Notes: generated by a model from the sequence alone, not told the origin. 40,003 nt of DNA from Deltaproteobacteria bacterium (GCA_004283055.1 SHLP01000019.1:1-40003), one strand, 5' to 3'. Shown: positions 27,053 to 35,121, counted from the first letter of the stretch. Numbers and translations: made by a program.

Positions 27053-27688
27053 ATGAACCCCCGAGCGCTCCTTCTGCCCGTTGCTCTGCTCACGGCGCTT
27101 CTGTTTGCCTGTGCAAAGCCGCTGAACGAGGGCAGCGCGTGCTTCCAGACCTCGGAGTGCCGCGGCGGTTCGATCTGTGCCGAGACGGTCTACGGAAATT
27201 TCTGCATAAAGACCTGCAGTCCCGATCAGGTGAAATGCGCCAACGGCGCCTCGTGTTTGGAATCGGCACAAGCGCTCGGCGATCTCGAAGGCATCGGAGG
27301 CAGCTCCGGCGCAGGCGGCCAGGGTGGCATGGGCGGGGACGCCGGTGCAGGTGGTGCAGGTGGCCTCGGCGGGATCGGCGGGGTGGGCGGCGCTCCTCCG
27401 GAGCTCTGGCTCTGCCTACCCGGGCAGCTCGAGAGCCCGGACTACTTTCCGAAGGCCATCGGCTTCGTGTGCGACTTCAGCATCGAATGCGTCCTCGGCG
27501 CCGTCTGTGTGTGCATCCCCGGAGCGACGTGCGAGGGAGAGGGCAGGAACGGCCCGACGTGTCAGCGGATTTGCGAGTTGGGCGCCAGCCAACCGTGTCC
27601 GAATGTGGCGGACCTGACGCCTCAGTGCACCGATCTCGGGGACGGCCGTGGTTTTTGCGACCCAACGACCATCACGCTCGACCCATAG
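27053..27688 (+). CDS. Cys-rich, Gly-linker lipoprotein
   Basis: The 211-residue protein starts at ATG 27053. The signal peptide ends at the lipobox LFAC. Cys-rich segments (GSACFQTSECRGGSICAE, FCIKTCSPDQVKC) resemble EGF/Dickkopf-like modules of myxobacterial secreted proteins. They flank a low-complexity linker of Gly with Ala/Met/Leu (about 89-118). The C-terminal half has more paired Cys (CDFSIECVLGAVCVCIPGATC), so disulfides are likely. A surface lipoprotein; function unknown. Confidence 0.75.
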   Translation: MNPRALLLPVALLTALLFACAKPLNEGSACFQTSECRGGSICAETVYGNFCIKTCSPDQVKCANGASCLESAQALGDLEGIGGSSGAGGQGGMGGDAGAGGAGGLGGIGGVGGAPPELWLCLPGQLESPDYFPKAIGFVCDFSIECVLGAVCVCIPGATCEGEGRNGPTCQRICELGASQPCPNVADLTPQCTDLGDGRGFCDPTTITLDP

Positions 27689-27748
27689 CGGGGGTCCTCC
27701 GAATTGGCCATTTACGTGGCCCGGTCGGAACATTAGACTCCCCCGGTC

Positions 27749-28435
27749 ATGCCCACACCCCAAGAAACAGTCGACGCCCTTCGTTCTTACTTGCGGATGC
27801 ATCCCGAGGAGGTTGGCCGTGCGGTCCGTAGCGCGCTGGGCCTGAGGGTCGGCGTCCCGCTCGCGGCTCTTCGATGGCTCGGTCAGCAAGCGGAGCGCAG
27901 CGGCAAGGTCGAAGATTTTCACATTGATTCGGTTCCGCCGGGCCTTCGCCTGTCGGGCAACCTCGACTTGATGAACACGCCGATTCGCGCGGGCGCGATC
28001 GTTTTCGTCGAGCGCATCGTGTTCAACGACGAAGAGCTCACGGTGGCGCTCAGGCTCGAAGAGGTGAAGCTCAAGCTGAACGGAGAGTCCGATTCCCCCA
28101 TTGCCGCCTTGATCAAGTCTGGGGCGCTCGACCTGTCGAATCCGGGCACGCTGGTGAACTTCATGCCCGGCCGCTCCCCTGTTCTTGCAGAAGCCAACGG
28201 GAACCGAATCGTGCTCGACCTGATGCGCGATCCGAACATCGGCAAGAACCCGCTCGTTCGGCGCGCCGTCTCTTTGCTGACTTCGTTCGTGACGCTGCAC
28301 GGCGTCGAAACCGATCAGAAGCACGTCGATATCGCGTTCCGCGCGCTTCCGACCGGGTTTGGCGGGGCTTTTCGGTCGGTTCGACAGAACGTTCTGTTGC
28401 CCGGGATGAGCCGTTTCCTGCCGCGGGCGAGGTAG
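27749..28435 (+). CDS. Conserved hypothetical protein
   Basis: The 228-residue protein has no signal peptide or membrane segment. The N-terminus is helical (HPEEVGRAVRSALGLRVGVP). The middle is beta-rich (GLRLSGNLDLMNTPIRAGAI, VFVERIVFNDEELTVALRLE) with repeated strands, like lipid- or membrane-associated LmbE/SRPBCC-type layers, though no family was identified. It is followed after 6 nt by the small zinc-ribbon ORF, so both are probably cotranscribed. Confidence 0.65.
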   Translation: MPTPQETVDALRSYLRMHPEEVGRAVRSALGLRVGVPLAALRWLGQQAERSGKVEDFHIDSVPPGLRLSGNLDLMNTPIRAGAIVFVERIVFNDEELTVALRLEEVKLKLNGESDSPIAALIKSGALDLSNPGTLVNFMPGRSPVLAEANGNRIVLDLMRDPNIGKNPLVRRAVSLLTSFVTLHGVETDQKHVDIAFRALPTGFGGAFRSVRQNVLLPGMSRFLPRAR

Positions 28436-28441
28436 CGCGCC

Positions 28442-28618
28442 GTGCCGACCTGCCGATCGTGCAAAGACGAAGTCGATGAGCTCGTCGCCGTCAAGGTAGA
28501 GGGGCGCCGCACCAAAGTCTGTGAAGACTGTGCGGAGCGAATCGCCGAAGAAGCGGAAATCGCCGAGCTGAGCGAGTCCGTCGTGCAGGACATGATGGGC
28601 TACAAGGGCCGCCGCTAG
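28442..28618 (+). CDS. 58-residue double-CxxC (zinc-ribbon-like) protein
   Basis: A GTG start at 28442 opens a 58-codon frame: MPTCRSCKDEVDELVAVKVE, then GRRTKVCEDCAERIAEEAEI and a charged helical tail ending GYKGRR. Two CxxC pairs (CRSC, CEDC) 20 residues apart should bind one zinc. It lies 6 nt after the previous gene and ends 22 nt from the convergent kinase. Similar small zinc ribbons are common but unnamed; a DNA, RNA or protein adaptor role is a guess. Confidence 0.7.
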   Translation: MPTCRSCKDEVDELVAVKVEGRRTKVCEDCAERIAEEAEIAELSESVVQDMMGYKGRR

Positions 28619-28640
28619 TAGCGCCGGAGAGCACGAGAGC

Positions 28641-30932
28641 TCAGCTTCCCGGCGACCGCTCGCTGGGCATGAAAGCATCCGGGTCGGGCTCCGCTGCGCG
28701 GGGCGCAGAACGTTCGCGGAGCGCTTTGAGCTCTTCCTCGGCGAACTCGAGCTCGAGCTCGGCGCGGCTACGCGCGGCGACCGCTCTGGCGACCGAGTCC
28801 TGCAGGTCCTGGGATTTTGAAAGCTCTGCGTTCAGGCGAGCGTCGAGCGCTGCGATCTCGCCCTGAAGCTCGAGTCGGCGCTCGCCTTCTCGCTCGAGCC
28901 GTCGTTGGATGCGCACCGCGCGTTCTTGCTCTGCGCTTAGCTCCTGCTTGGTGGCAGCAAGCCTCTGCTTCGCACCGGCGAGCGAACGCTCGGCGGCGGA
29001 CAGATCCCGCTCCGTCTCCGAGAGGTGCTGCTCAATCGTCGCCTTCTCTTGGCGATTCTGCGCGAGCTTCTCGCGCGTGCGCACGACGCGCCGCTCTTCG
29101 TCCTTGAGTTGCGTCTTCAAAGAGGCGACGTGTCCGTCGGTGCGCGCTAAGCGCTTTGCCAGCTCGGTGCGCGTCAGCCGGCTCTGCTCGTAGCGAAGCT
29201 CGAGCTGCTCGGCGATTTCGCGCGTGTCGGCGAGGTCGCGACGAAGATCCGAGGCGGTGAGCTTCGCTTGCTGCGCCACCTCTCGCTGGGTTTCGGCCTG
29301 CTGATAGAAGACCGTCACCGCAGCGCCGGAGGCTCCGAGCAGGGCAAGCGCCATCGGTATCGTCCATCGAAGTATCGTCTTCAAGCGTTCGCGGCGCTCT
29401 TCGGGGAGCGACAGCGCCGAGAGCTCCGATGCCAGCTCCTCGGCCGTCGGCCGCTCCTCTGCGTTCAGACTCAGCCAGCGGTTGAAGAACGGCGCGAGGT
29501 AGTTGAGCCCTTTGCGGTTGGGCCCATGGGGGGTCTCCTTGGAGCGATTCTCGATGAACGTATCGACGGCGCCAGCCGCCACGTCCTCCTGAGTTTCCGG
29601 TTCGAGCGCGTTCCGAAGCGACAGGGCAAGCGCGAACACGTCGGCCTTGTTGCTCACCACCGGCTTGCTCTCAACCGATGCGAACTGCGCCGCGACCTCG
29701 GGTGCGAAGTACGTCGGCGTCCCCGCGACCACCATCTCGGCCTCAGTGGCCGCTACGCCGAGATCGAGGAGCACAGGCGTGACCTCCTCCGTGCCGAACC
29801 CGGGAATTCGAGCCAGAAAGATGTTTTCCGGTTTGACGTCTTGGTGGCGAACGCCCGCGGCGTGCATGGCGGCGAGCGCGCGCGCGAGCGGCTGAAAGAT
29901 CGAGAGCGCCTCGGCGCGATTCAATGGCTCACGCTGAAGGCGCGACTGGAGCGTCTCGCCGTCGTACCAGGGCATCACGAACCAGAGTCGCTCCTCGAAC
30001 CAGCCGTGGTCCTTGAACTGCACGATGGACGGATGGAACACCGAGGCGATCAGCCGCAACTCGCGCAGGGCCGACTGTTTGGCCGACTTCGAGTGCGCTG
30101 GCTGGTGCAGCATCTTGAGGGCGACGACGTGGCCGGGAACTTCGGTGTCTTTGGCTCGGTACACGTCTCCGAAGGCGCCCAATCCCACGCGCGCCTCGAT
30201 GGAGTACCGTCCACCGACGATCGTGCCGTTGGACAAGGGCTCGACGGTTTCGTCTCCCTCGCCAGGGGGGCGCGGGGCGGGCTCTAGAGCAAAGGCCTCG
30301 ATGATGACGCGACCGAAGCGGCTGGCGTCGGAGACACCGTGCGCCGTGAGAATCCGCTCCGCCTGCGCCATCGCTGCGTTCACGCGCTCTTGAATGACAT
30401 CGGCCGATTGGCCGTACACGAACGCCAGCTCCTCGATGCTGAGCTCTCGTGCATGGCGAAGCTCCAACAGCTCCGAATCCTCGGTGCTCAGGTCGAAACG
30501 CAGCCCGTTGAGCGGGCTGGTCGAGTGATGCGCGGAGGGGAGGGCGCGCCATGGCAGCTCCTCGAGTTTTTCCTTGCTTGGCGGCTGGTGCGGGCGGCTC
30601 TGGTTGTGCATGTAGCCCCGCGCCGCGCGGTAGAGCCTCGCGCGGACCCCCGGCGGTTGGAGCAGCTCGTTGCTCTCGGTTTTCGCCACGTAGGCGCGAA
30701 GCTTGGCGAGGCATTGATCGGCGCGCTCGGTCGAGCCGGTTCTTATCGCGAGGTACTGCCGCAGACCCTCGGCGTAGTAGCGGAAGGCGCGGCCGTGCAG
30801 CACGTCGACGATCGTTTGCGGTTGGCCGTTGGTCAGCGCGATCGAAGCGGCCGCTTGTGTGAACGCCGCGCCGCCCTTTCCAAGTGGCCTCAGCTGATTC
30901 AAAAGAAAGGGGACGGTGCCCTGAGATCCCAT
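28641..30932 (-). CDS. Sigma-factor-like domain fused to a membrane Ser/Thr kinase with coiled-coil tail
   Basis: The 763-residue protein has four parts. (1) Residues ~33-200 resemble an ECF sigma factor: a region-2-like helix set (YYAEGLRQYLAIRTGSTERA, VRARLYRAARGYMHNQSR) and region 4 (LELRHARELSIEELAFVYGQ, SADVIQERVNAAMAQAERIL). (2) A kinase domain covers ~240-510 (GLGAFGDVYRAKD, VALKML Lys273, HQDVKPEN with Asp365, DLG with Asp390, APE 410-412). HQD replaces HRD and DLG replaces DFG. (3) A transmembrane helix lies at ~521-543. (4) A long coiled coil covers ~545-745. The start has GAGAGG upstream. Divergent from the L,D-transpeptidase gene with a 137-bp spacer, so signalling to wall remodelling is plausible but inferred. 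Confidence 0.85.
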   Translation of the reverse strand: MGSQGTVPFLLNQLRPLGKGGAAFTQAAASIALTNGQPQTIVDVLHGRAFRYYAEGLRQYLAIRTGSTERADQCLAKLRAYVAKTESNELLQPPGVRARLYRAARGYMHNQSRPHQPPSKEKLEELPWRALPSAHHSTSPLNGLRFDLSTEDSELLELRHARELSIEELAFVYGQSADVIQERVNAAMAQAERILTAHGVSDASRFGRVIIEAFALEPAPRPPGEGDETVEPLSNGTIVGGRYSIEARVGLGAFGDVYRAKDTEVPGHVVALKMLHQPAHSKSAKQSALRELRLIASVFHPSIVQFKDHGWFEERLWFVMPWYDGETLQSRLQREPLNRAEALSIFQPLARALAAMHAAGVRHQDVKPENIFLARIPGFGTEEVTPVLLDLGVAATEAEMVVAGTPTYFAPEVAAQFASVESKPVVSNKADVFALALSLRNALEPETQEDVAAGAVDTFIENRSKETPHGPNRKGLNYLAPFFNRWLSLNAEERPTAEELASELSALSLPEERRERLKTILRWTIPMALALLGASGAAVTVFYQQAETQREVAQQAKLTASDLRRDLADTREIAEQLELRYEQSRLTRTELAKRLARTDGHVASLKTQLKDEERRVVRTREKLAQNRQEKATIEQHLSETERDLSAAERSLAGAKQRLAATKQELSAEQERAVRIQRRLEREGERRLELQGEIAALDARLNAELSKSQDLQDSVARAVAARSRAELELEFAEEELKALRERSAPRAAEPDPDAFMPSERSPGS
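30909..30921. repeat. REP-like GGGGACGGTGCCC element
   Basis: The 13-mer sits near the 5' end of the kinase gene and is preceded by AAAAGAAA. It resembles the GGGGAC...CCC core at 9184-9206 and short dispersed palindromes of deltaproteobacteria. Here it is coding (residues GTVP of the kinase N-terminus), so if it is a repeat, the start codon lies inside one. Confidence 0.25.
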
Positions 30933-31069
30933 GGTTGCCTCTCACAAAGTGGGGAACTGTAAGGATGGGTCACCCTCGAGGCTTCACTCAACAAAACCGC
31001 AAGGAAAAGCCTCGTTTGGACGGCGCTAAATTTGCGTTGCCTCGGGTTCGGGCCCAAGGTGTCGGCGTC

Positions 31070-33280
31070 GTGTTTCATTGGCGCCTGGGAATATGTTCGG
31101 TTCTCGGCTGTGTAGTTTTCTATGGCTGCACACCGAAACAGGGTCCTGTCACTGCTCCGGTCGAAAGCGAGGCACAGCCCGAACAGACCGCCGCTCCCCG
31201 CAAGGAGGCCGAGCCGGTTGTGTTGGAAGACCCCGTGCCTCTGTGGAAAGACGGCAAGGCGCAGGGCCAGGTCGATGCCGCTACGGCCGATGAAGACGGC
31301 CACCTTCTGCTCGACCTCGGCGAAGATTGGACCCCGTACATCCTCACCGAGGGGTCGGGCGACGACGTCCCGAAACCGAGCGAGTACCGGGAGACCTACC
31401 TGGCGCTCGCGCGCGGCGAGTTTCCCGAAGACCGGCATGGCTATCGCGCCAAGAAAGACCAGTACCTAGAGCTCTACGGCATCCTCCCCAACCTGTCGTT
31501 GTTGAGGGACCGTTTCACCGAGGTTCGCTCGCTTCAATGCGCCGAAGAGCTCGACCTGGCGCCGCTTCACGAGTTCGAAGGCTTTCTGGCCTATCGGAAG
31601 GGCCGCCGGCCTGTGCGTCGCCTCGCTCGCTACGAGCTGCTCGAGCCGAAGATGGCCGCGCTCCTCGAGCGAGCTCAAGTCGAAAGCCTCGACCAGCTGA
31701 CCCGAGCGGACGCTGCGGATGCGGAACAATGGGAGCAGATCGAGGAATACCGGACCTTGGCACCCGAGATTGAGGCGATCGTGGCAGCCCAGGCGCGCCT
31801 CCAGTGCGAAGGCTTCTTCGATGGTCGTGGCGAGTACACGGCCGGCCTCTTCGATTGGCGCACGCACGAAGCTTTGGCGGAGTTCGAGCGCCGGCATCGG
31901 GTCTACGGTTGGGGCTTCATCGGGAAAGACACGCTCACCGTCCTACGAGAGACGCCTCAAGAGACCGAGCGTGAAGCCGTGATTCGAATGCTCACCGAGC
32001 GCGCGATGCACGCCGCACAAGTCATCGAAGACGGCAGCACCTCGTTTTTGCGGGACGGCGAGCCGCGTACCTTCAAGACCGAGGACGGTCGCGAGCTACC
32101 GATCCCCAACTTCGAGGCAGAGCTTCGTGAGCGGGTCATCGAGGCGTTCGGGCTTCAGACGACGGAGTCGACCTACGCCTGGCTGCAATCGCTTGGCGAG
32201 ATTCAAACAGAGCAAGTCGTCGCGCTCGAGGGAATCGATCGGCCGCCGTACTACGGCGACGTCATGGACCTGAGCGTCTCCATCGATCGGGGCGACGTCT
32301 GGTTCGAGTTCCCCTACGACGAAGAGGGCAAAGCGCGCTCCCAGCCTGTCAGCCGTCGGCCGCGACTCACGATTCTGGTCAAGTACAACGGGCAGAACAT
32401 TCCACTCGCGCGCTTTGGTACGACCATCGGCGGTTGGCGGACCGACTACATCGACGGCGTCGTGATGCTGAAGTACAAGGGCTCGCCCACCGGACGGCGC
32501 GTGTGGAGTCGCATTTCCGCGGCGCCGATTTGGGTTCCGCCAGAGAGCACGCCGCCACGCGTGATGGTCTACAAGCGACGCAAACGTGGCAAGGACTACT
32601 TCGATGTGGACTACCACACGACCGGACCGAGCTACGCGTCGGCGTACGGTTTGGTCGCGGCCTACCACCGCAAGTATTACCGAGGCGCGGACGGCACCAT
32701 TCAGGTTGGCGGCGACGAGGGTATTCGGACCCATGGCTCGGTCGACTACATGAGCATCATGCGGCGTCACTCGCACGGCTGTCACCGGATGCACAACCAC
32801 ATTGCCGTTCGATTGATGTCGTTCGTCCTCGAACATCGCCCGCACACCCGATACGGCCAGCAGCCGATGGTCTACAAACGCGAGTTCGAGTTCGAAGAAG
32901 AAATGTATCTGATGGAGTTCGACAAGGGCGGCTACAACTTCGTCCTGGACGAGCCCCTGTATGTCGACGTCCTTCCAGGGCGAATCCGGGGCCAAGTCAA
33001 AGAGCCGATCGAAGTCGCCCTGCCGCGCTACGACCGCGACGTGGGCGCCTACGTCATGCCGGACGGGGCATGGGTGAGCGTCGACCGCTTCGGCAACTTG
33101 ACGCCGCGCATCAAGCCGTTCGACTTCGACGCGCCTCTCGAAGCGCCCGAGATAACCGAGGATCCGCTCACGACGACGGCGGAAGTCGTGCCAGGCTCGA
33201 GCGAAACCGGCATGCCTGCGACTTCGCCAGCTGCGATTCAGGGTACTACCACCCCGGCACCGGCGTCTGCGACGCCCTGA
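31070..33280 (+). CDS. L,D-transpeptidase (YkuD-family) lipoprotein with peptidoglycan-binding-like region
   Basis: I choose the GTG at 31070, giving 736 residues. It yields a compact lipoprotein signal (MFHWRLGICSVLGCVVFYGC), whereas earlier ATGs would put 60 charged residues before it. A peptidoglycan-binding-like region is near 240-300 (CEGFFDGRGEYTAGLFDWRT, ALAEFERRHRVYGWGFIGKD). The YkuD catalytic domain is near 440-600, with GIRTHGSVDYMS and the motif HSHGCHRMHN; the nucleophile is Cys571. Family enzymes form 3-3 cross-links in peptidoglycan or attach lipoproteins. The C-terminus is Pro/Thr/Ser/Ala-rich. The location should be the periplasmic face. The divergent kinase may regulate it; that is inference. 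Confidence 0.88.
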   Translation: MFHWRLGICSVLGCVVFYGCTPKQGPVTAPVESEAQPEQTAAPRKEAEPVVLEDPVPLWKDGKAQGQVDAATADEDGHLLLDLGEDWTPYILTEGSGDDVPKPSEYRETYLALARGEFPEDRHGYRAKKDQYLELYGILPNLSLLRDRFTEVRSLQCAEELDLAPLHEFEGFLAYRKGRRPVRRLARYELLEPKMAALLERAQVESLDQLTRADAADAEQWEQIEEYRTLAPEIEAIVAAQARLQCEGFFDGRGEYTAGLFDWRTHEALAEFERRHRVYGWGFIGKDTLTVLRETPQETEREAVIRMLTERAMHAAQVIEDGSTSFLRDGEPRTFKTEDGRELPIPNFEAELRERVIEAFGLQTTESTYAWLQSLGEIQTEQVVALEGIDRPPYYGDVMDLSVSIDRGDVWFEFPYDEEGKARSQPVSRRPRLTILVKYNGQNIPLARFGTTIGGWRTDYIDGVVMLKYKGSPTGRRVWSRISAAPIWVPPESTPPRVMVYKRRKRGKDYFDVDYHTTGPSYASAYGLVAAYHRKYYRGADGTIQVGGDEGIRTHGSVDYMSIMRRHSHGCHRMHNHIAVRLMSFVLEHRPHTRYGQQPMVYKREFEFEEEMYLMEFDKGGYNFVLDEPLYVDVLPGRIRGQVKEPIEVALPRYDRDVGAYVMPDGAWVSVDRFGNLTPRIKPFDFDAPLEAPEITEDPLTTTAEVVPGSSETGMPATSPAAIQGTTTPAPASATP

Positions 33281-33339
33281 AATCAGAGCGATTTCGGTCC
33301 TCGATCCCGCTGTGGGCGACTTGGGCGCAACGCGCCGTA

Positions 33340-33370
33340 CTTGTGGAAAAAGAATCGGGTTTTCCACAAG
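33340..33370. other. Perfect 11-bp inverted repeat made of two DnaA-box-like 9-mers
   Basis: CTTGTGGAAAA (33340-33350) and TTTTCCACAAG (33360-33370) are exact reverse complements with a 9-base gap. Each arm contains TTTTCCACA or its complement, matching the DnaA-box consensus TTWTNCACA. It lies 59 bases after the L,D-transpeptidase stop, so it could also be that gene's transcription terminator, although no U-run follows. Confidence 0.6.
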
Positions 33371-33465
33371 CGAATTCCGTTGATCTCCTTCCGCGGATCG
33401 GTGACAAAAGGAGTCGGAAGATCGCGACAGCGAGCTCGGACGTTCTTTGAATCAACCCATCTGAC

Positions 33466-34501
33466 GACAGCAACGCAAGTTGCTGTCTCTCACTCTCACG
33501 GGGGTAAGAGGCGAGGCCGAGAGGTTTCGCAGTCGGGAGGCGCGAAGAACGCCGAACGTGTCCGTGGGTCGTGAGCATTGCACAAGCCGTTGGTCTGATG
33601 CGTGGGTCCGAGCCGAGCGAAAGCTCTGCCAAGGCCGTCGACGCGAGGAGCTACGGTGGAAGGCGCACCAGAATCGGGACGCCGCTCGGTTTCACCACAG
33701 AGCGAGCGCGAAGGTTCTAGACGAGCCGTCGGCGGCACCTGGCACTAGGGCCGACCGATGGCCGTGACGGCGCGTCAGAGGTTCGGAGCTCGGCCGTTTC
33801 GGCGATCGAGCCCCCGCCAAAAGCGAGTGCGACGGGGTGACACCGTCGGCTCACCGTCGGGAAGCCGGTTCGGAACCGGTGACGGTAATCTCACGAGGTT
33901 CGGGTGCCCATCTTTGAAAACTAAAACTCTGGATTGCACGCGTCGGCCTGAACATGCTGCGCAACGCCGCCGAACAGCGGGCGAAAGCCCCGGCGGCGCA
34001 GCGGAGTGCGGCATGAGCCATCGGATCCGCCACAAGCGCATCCCATTTATGCGCCCCTGGAGAGCCGAAAACCAGGGGTTCAGGCACGGCGAGAGTCGTC
34101 GCGGAGTCCAATCACGACGGTTTGCTAAACCCAAATCGTCGCTGGGGCTCTGTCCGAATGAAGAGCCTAGGGCGACCTAGGCGAGTCTTCGGTATCTCGA
34201 AGCAGCCATGCGAGAGGTACGACGGCAGCGCTCGGGACGTGTCGGTCAAAGCTCCTCCAGTGAGTCCAATAGCTCATGCGGGGGGTTAGCAGGCTTCCCG
34301 ACGGGGAATGCATCGCGCCGGAACGTGTCGCGCAAAGCAGGAGAGGCTGAATAAGCCCACCATCGAGCCTCGGCTCGAAATCCAGACAAAGTCGGTCGTG
34401 GTGAGTGCGACGTATTCGCACACACCGAGCCAAACGGCGAGTTTTCGTCGCAAGGTTAGCGAACTTCCAAAAGGGGCGTCCCGTGCCGGGGCGTCCCTTT
34501 T
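33466..34501 (+). ncRNA. Putative large structured noncoding RNA (class unknown)
   Basis: About 1.04 kb without a credible protein but with at least 14 consecutive hairpins. Examples: 33466-33487 (9 bp, GCAA loop); 33586-33635 (inner GAGC-GAAA-GCTC); 33683-33708; 33728-33755; 33789-33810; 33853-33886 (two stacked helices); 33965-33998 (8 bp, 6-base bulge, GGGC-GAAA-GCCC); 34054-34078 (7 bp); 34115-34141 (10 bp with one GU pair); 34161-34186 (GCCTAGG closed by GCGA); 34295-34308; 34364-34377; 34407-34451. Four loops are GNRA when read as plus-strand RNA, fixing the strand. It ends in a strong intrinsic terminator. GNRA loops suggest tertiary contacts as in group II introns or GOLLD/ROOL-type RNAs. 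I found no group II domain V, RNase P, SRP or tmRNA signature. The 5' end and promoter are unknown. Confidence 0.55.
34469..34501 (+). terminator. Rho-independent terminator at the end of the structured-RNA region
   Basis: A 15-bp stem (34469-34483 with 34487-34501) has a 3-base loop and only two GU pairs. It has AAAA at its foot and TTTT at its 3' side, followed by CT. The symmetry would allow termination in both directions. The nearest plus-strand protein gene ends 1.2 kb upstream, so the natural substrate is the structured RNA. Confidence 0.85.
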
Positions 34502-34565
34502 CTATGTAAGCTACCGAAACCAATGAAGTTTTACTGGTGGCACTTCACAGCCCGGTGCCGTCAGG

Positions 34566-34841
34566 GTGCCGTGGGAAGCGGACGAGCTTCACATCGACGG
34601 ATTTACGGCCTTTAGCGATCGGCTTGAGAAGAACGCGGCGCGGGCGGCGATCGAGCGTCTGCCTGACGCGCGGCAATGTGAAGTGCTGCGCCTGATCTAC
34701 GTGGATGGTCTGCCGCGGATGGACCTCTGCCGAATCATCAAACGGGATAGGCCCCGCGTCTTCCGCATTCACCAAGCGGGGATCGAGACGGTACCGAAAC
34801 TGCCGCTTCTCGGGAGCGCCCTCTCGTCCGAAATCTTTTGA
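34566..34841 (+). CDS. Small sigma-region-4-like protein (possible remnant)
   Basis: A GTG-initiated 91-codon frame contains an ECF-type region-4 helix-turn-helix: RAAIERLPDARQCEVLRLIY then VDGLPRMDLCRIIKRDRPRV and FRIHQAGIETVPKL. There is no region 2, so it cannot be a complete sigma factor. An ATG at 34523 opens MKFYWWHFTARCRQGAVG in another frame just upstream. A single frameshift near 34560 would join the two, so the gene may be broken. It follows the structured-RNA terminator by 64 nt. It could be a DNA-binding accessory protein or a decayed gene. Confidence 0.4.
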   Translation: MPWEADELHIDGFTAFSDRLEKNAARAAIERLPDARQCEVLRLIYVDGLPRMDLCRIIKRDRPRVFRIHQAGIETVPKLPLLGSALSSEIF

Positions 34842-34866
34842 CGACGTACACCTTGGCCTAGCGGGG

Positions 34867-35121
34867 CTAGGCCTCCACTGCCCCCGACAGCTCTGAATAG
34901 GCGTGCTCGATGCTGTCCCTCGCGTGCTTGACGCTGGCAACTGCGCTGTATAGTTCCGACTTGGCCAGACCGTAGTTCTGCTCCTCGATGTGTCGGGCCA
35001 CGGTCTCAAGGTCAGTCGTCTGCAAAAGGGATAGCGCCTTGTTGAGCATGCTCACATTGTCGGAAATCAATTCCCGAATGGCTGCCTCGGTGCTTGGTGG
35101 CGTAGTCTTTGGAGTATTCAT
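34867..35121 (-). CDS. Small helical hypothetical protein
   Basis: The 84-residue protein (MNTPKTTPPSTEAAIRELIS, then DNVSMLNKALSLLQTTDLET and VARHIEEQNYGLAKSELYSA) is predicted to be entirely helical with an acidic C-terminus. I start at 35121; an ATG at 35187 adds 22 residues without a Shine-Dalgarno or protein-like composition. No family recognised. It is convergent with the sigma-like ORF (25 bp apart). Antitoxin-sized, but no toxin partner is visible. Confidence 0.5.
   Translation of the reverse strand: MNTPKTTPPSTEAAIRELISDNVSMLNKALSLLQTTDLETVARHIEEQNYGLAKSELYSAVASVKHARDSIEHAYSELSGAVEA

Noticed and set aside
32096-33367. 423-codon minus-strand frame
   Set aside because: Antisense to the L,D-transpeptidase including its catalytic motif; composition is not protein-like.
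33466-34501. Group II intron, RNase P RNA, SRP RNA or tmRNA
   Set aside because: I looked for domain V, the GAGGAAAGTCC block, the GGAAGGAAGCAGCC block and a tRNA-like TTCGA end and found none. An ORF-less or degenerate intron cannot be fully excluded without a covariance search.
33758-34523. Several 70-140-codon frames inside the structured-RNA region
   Set aside because: They occur on both strands, are Arg/Pro/Ser-rich, lack ribosome sites and cross many hairpins. None shows a recognisable motif.
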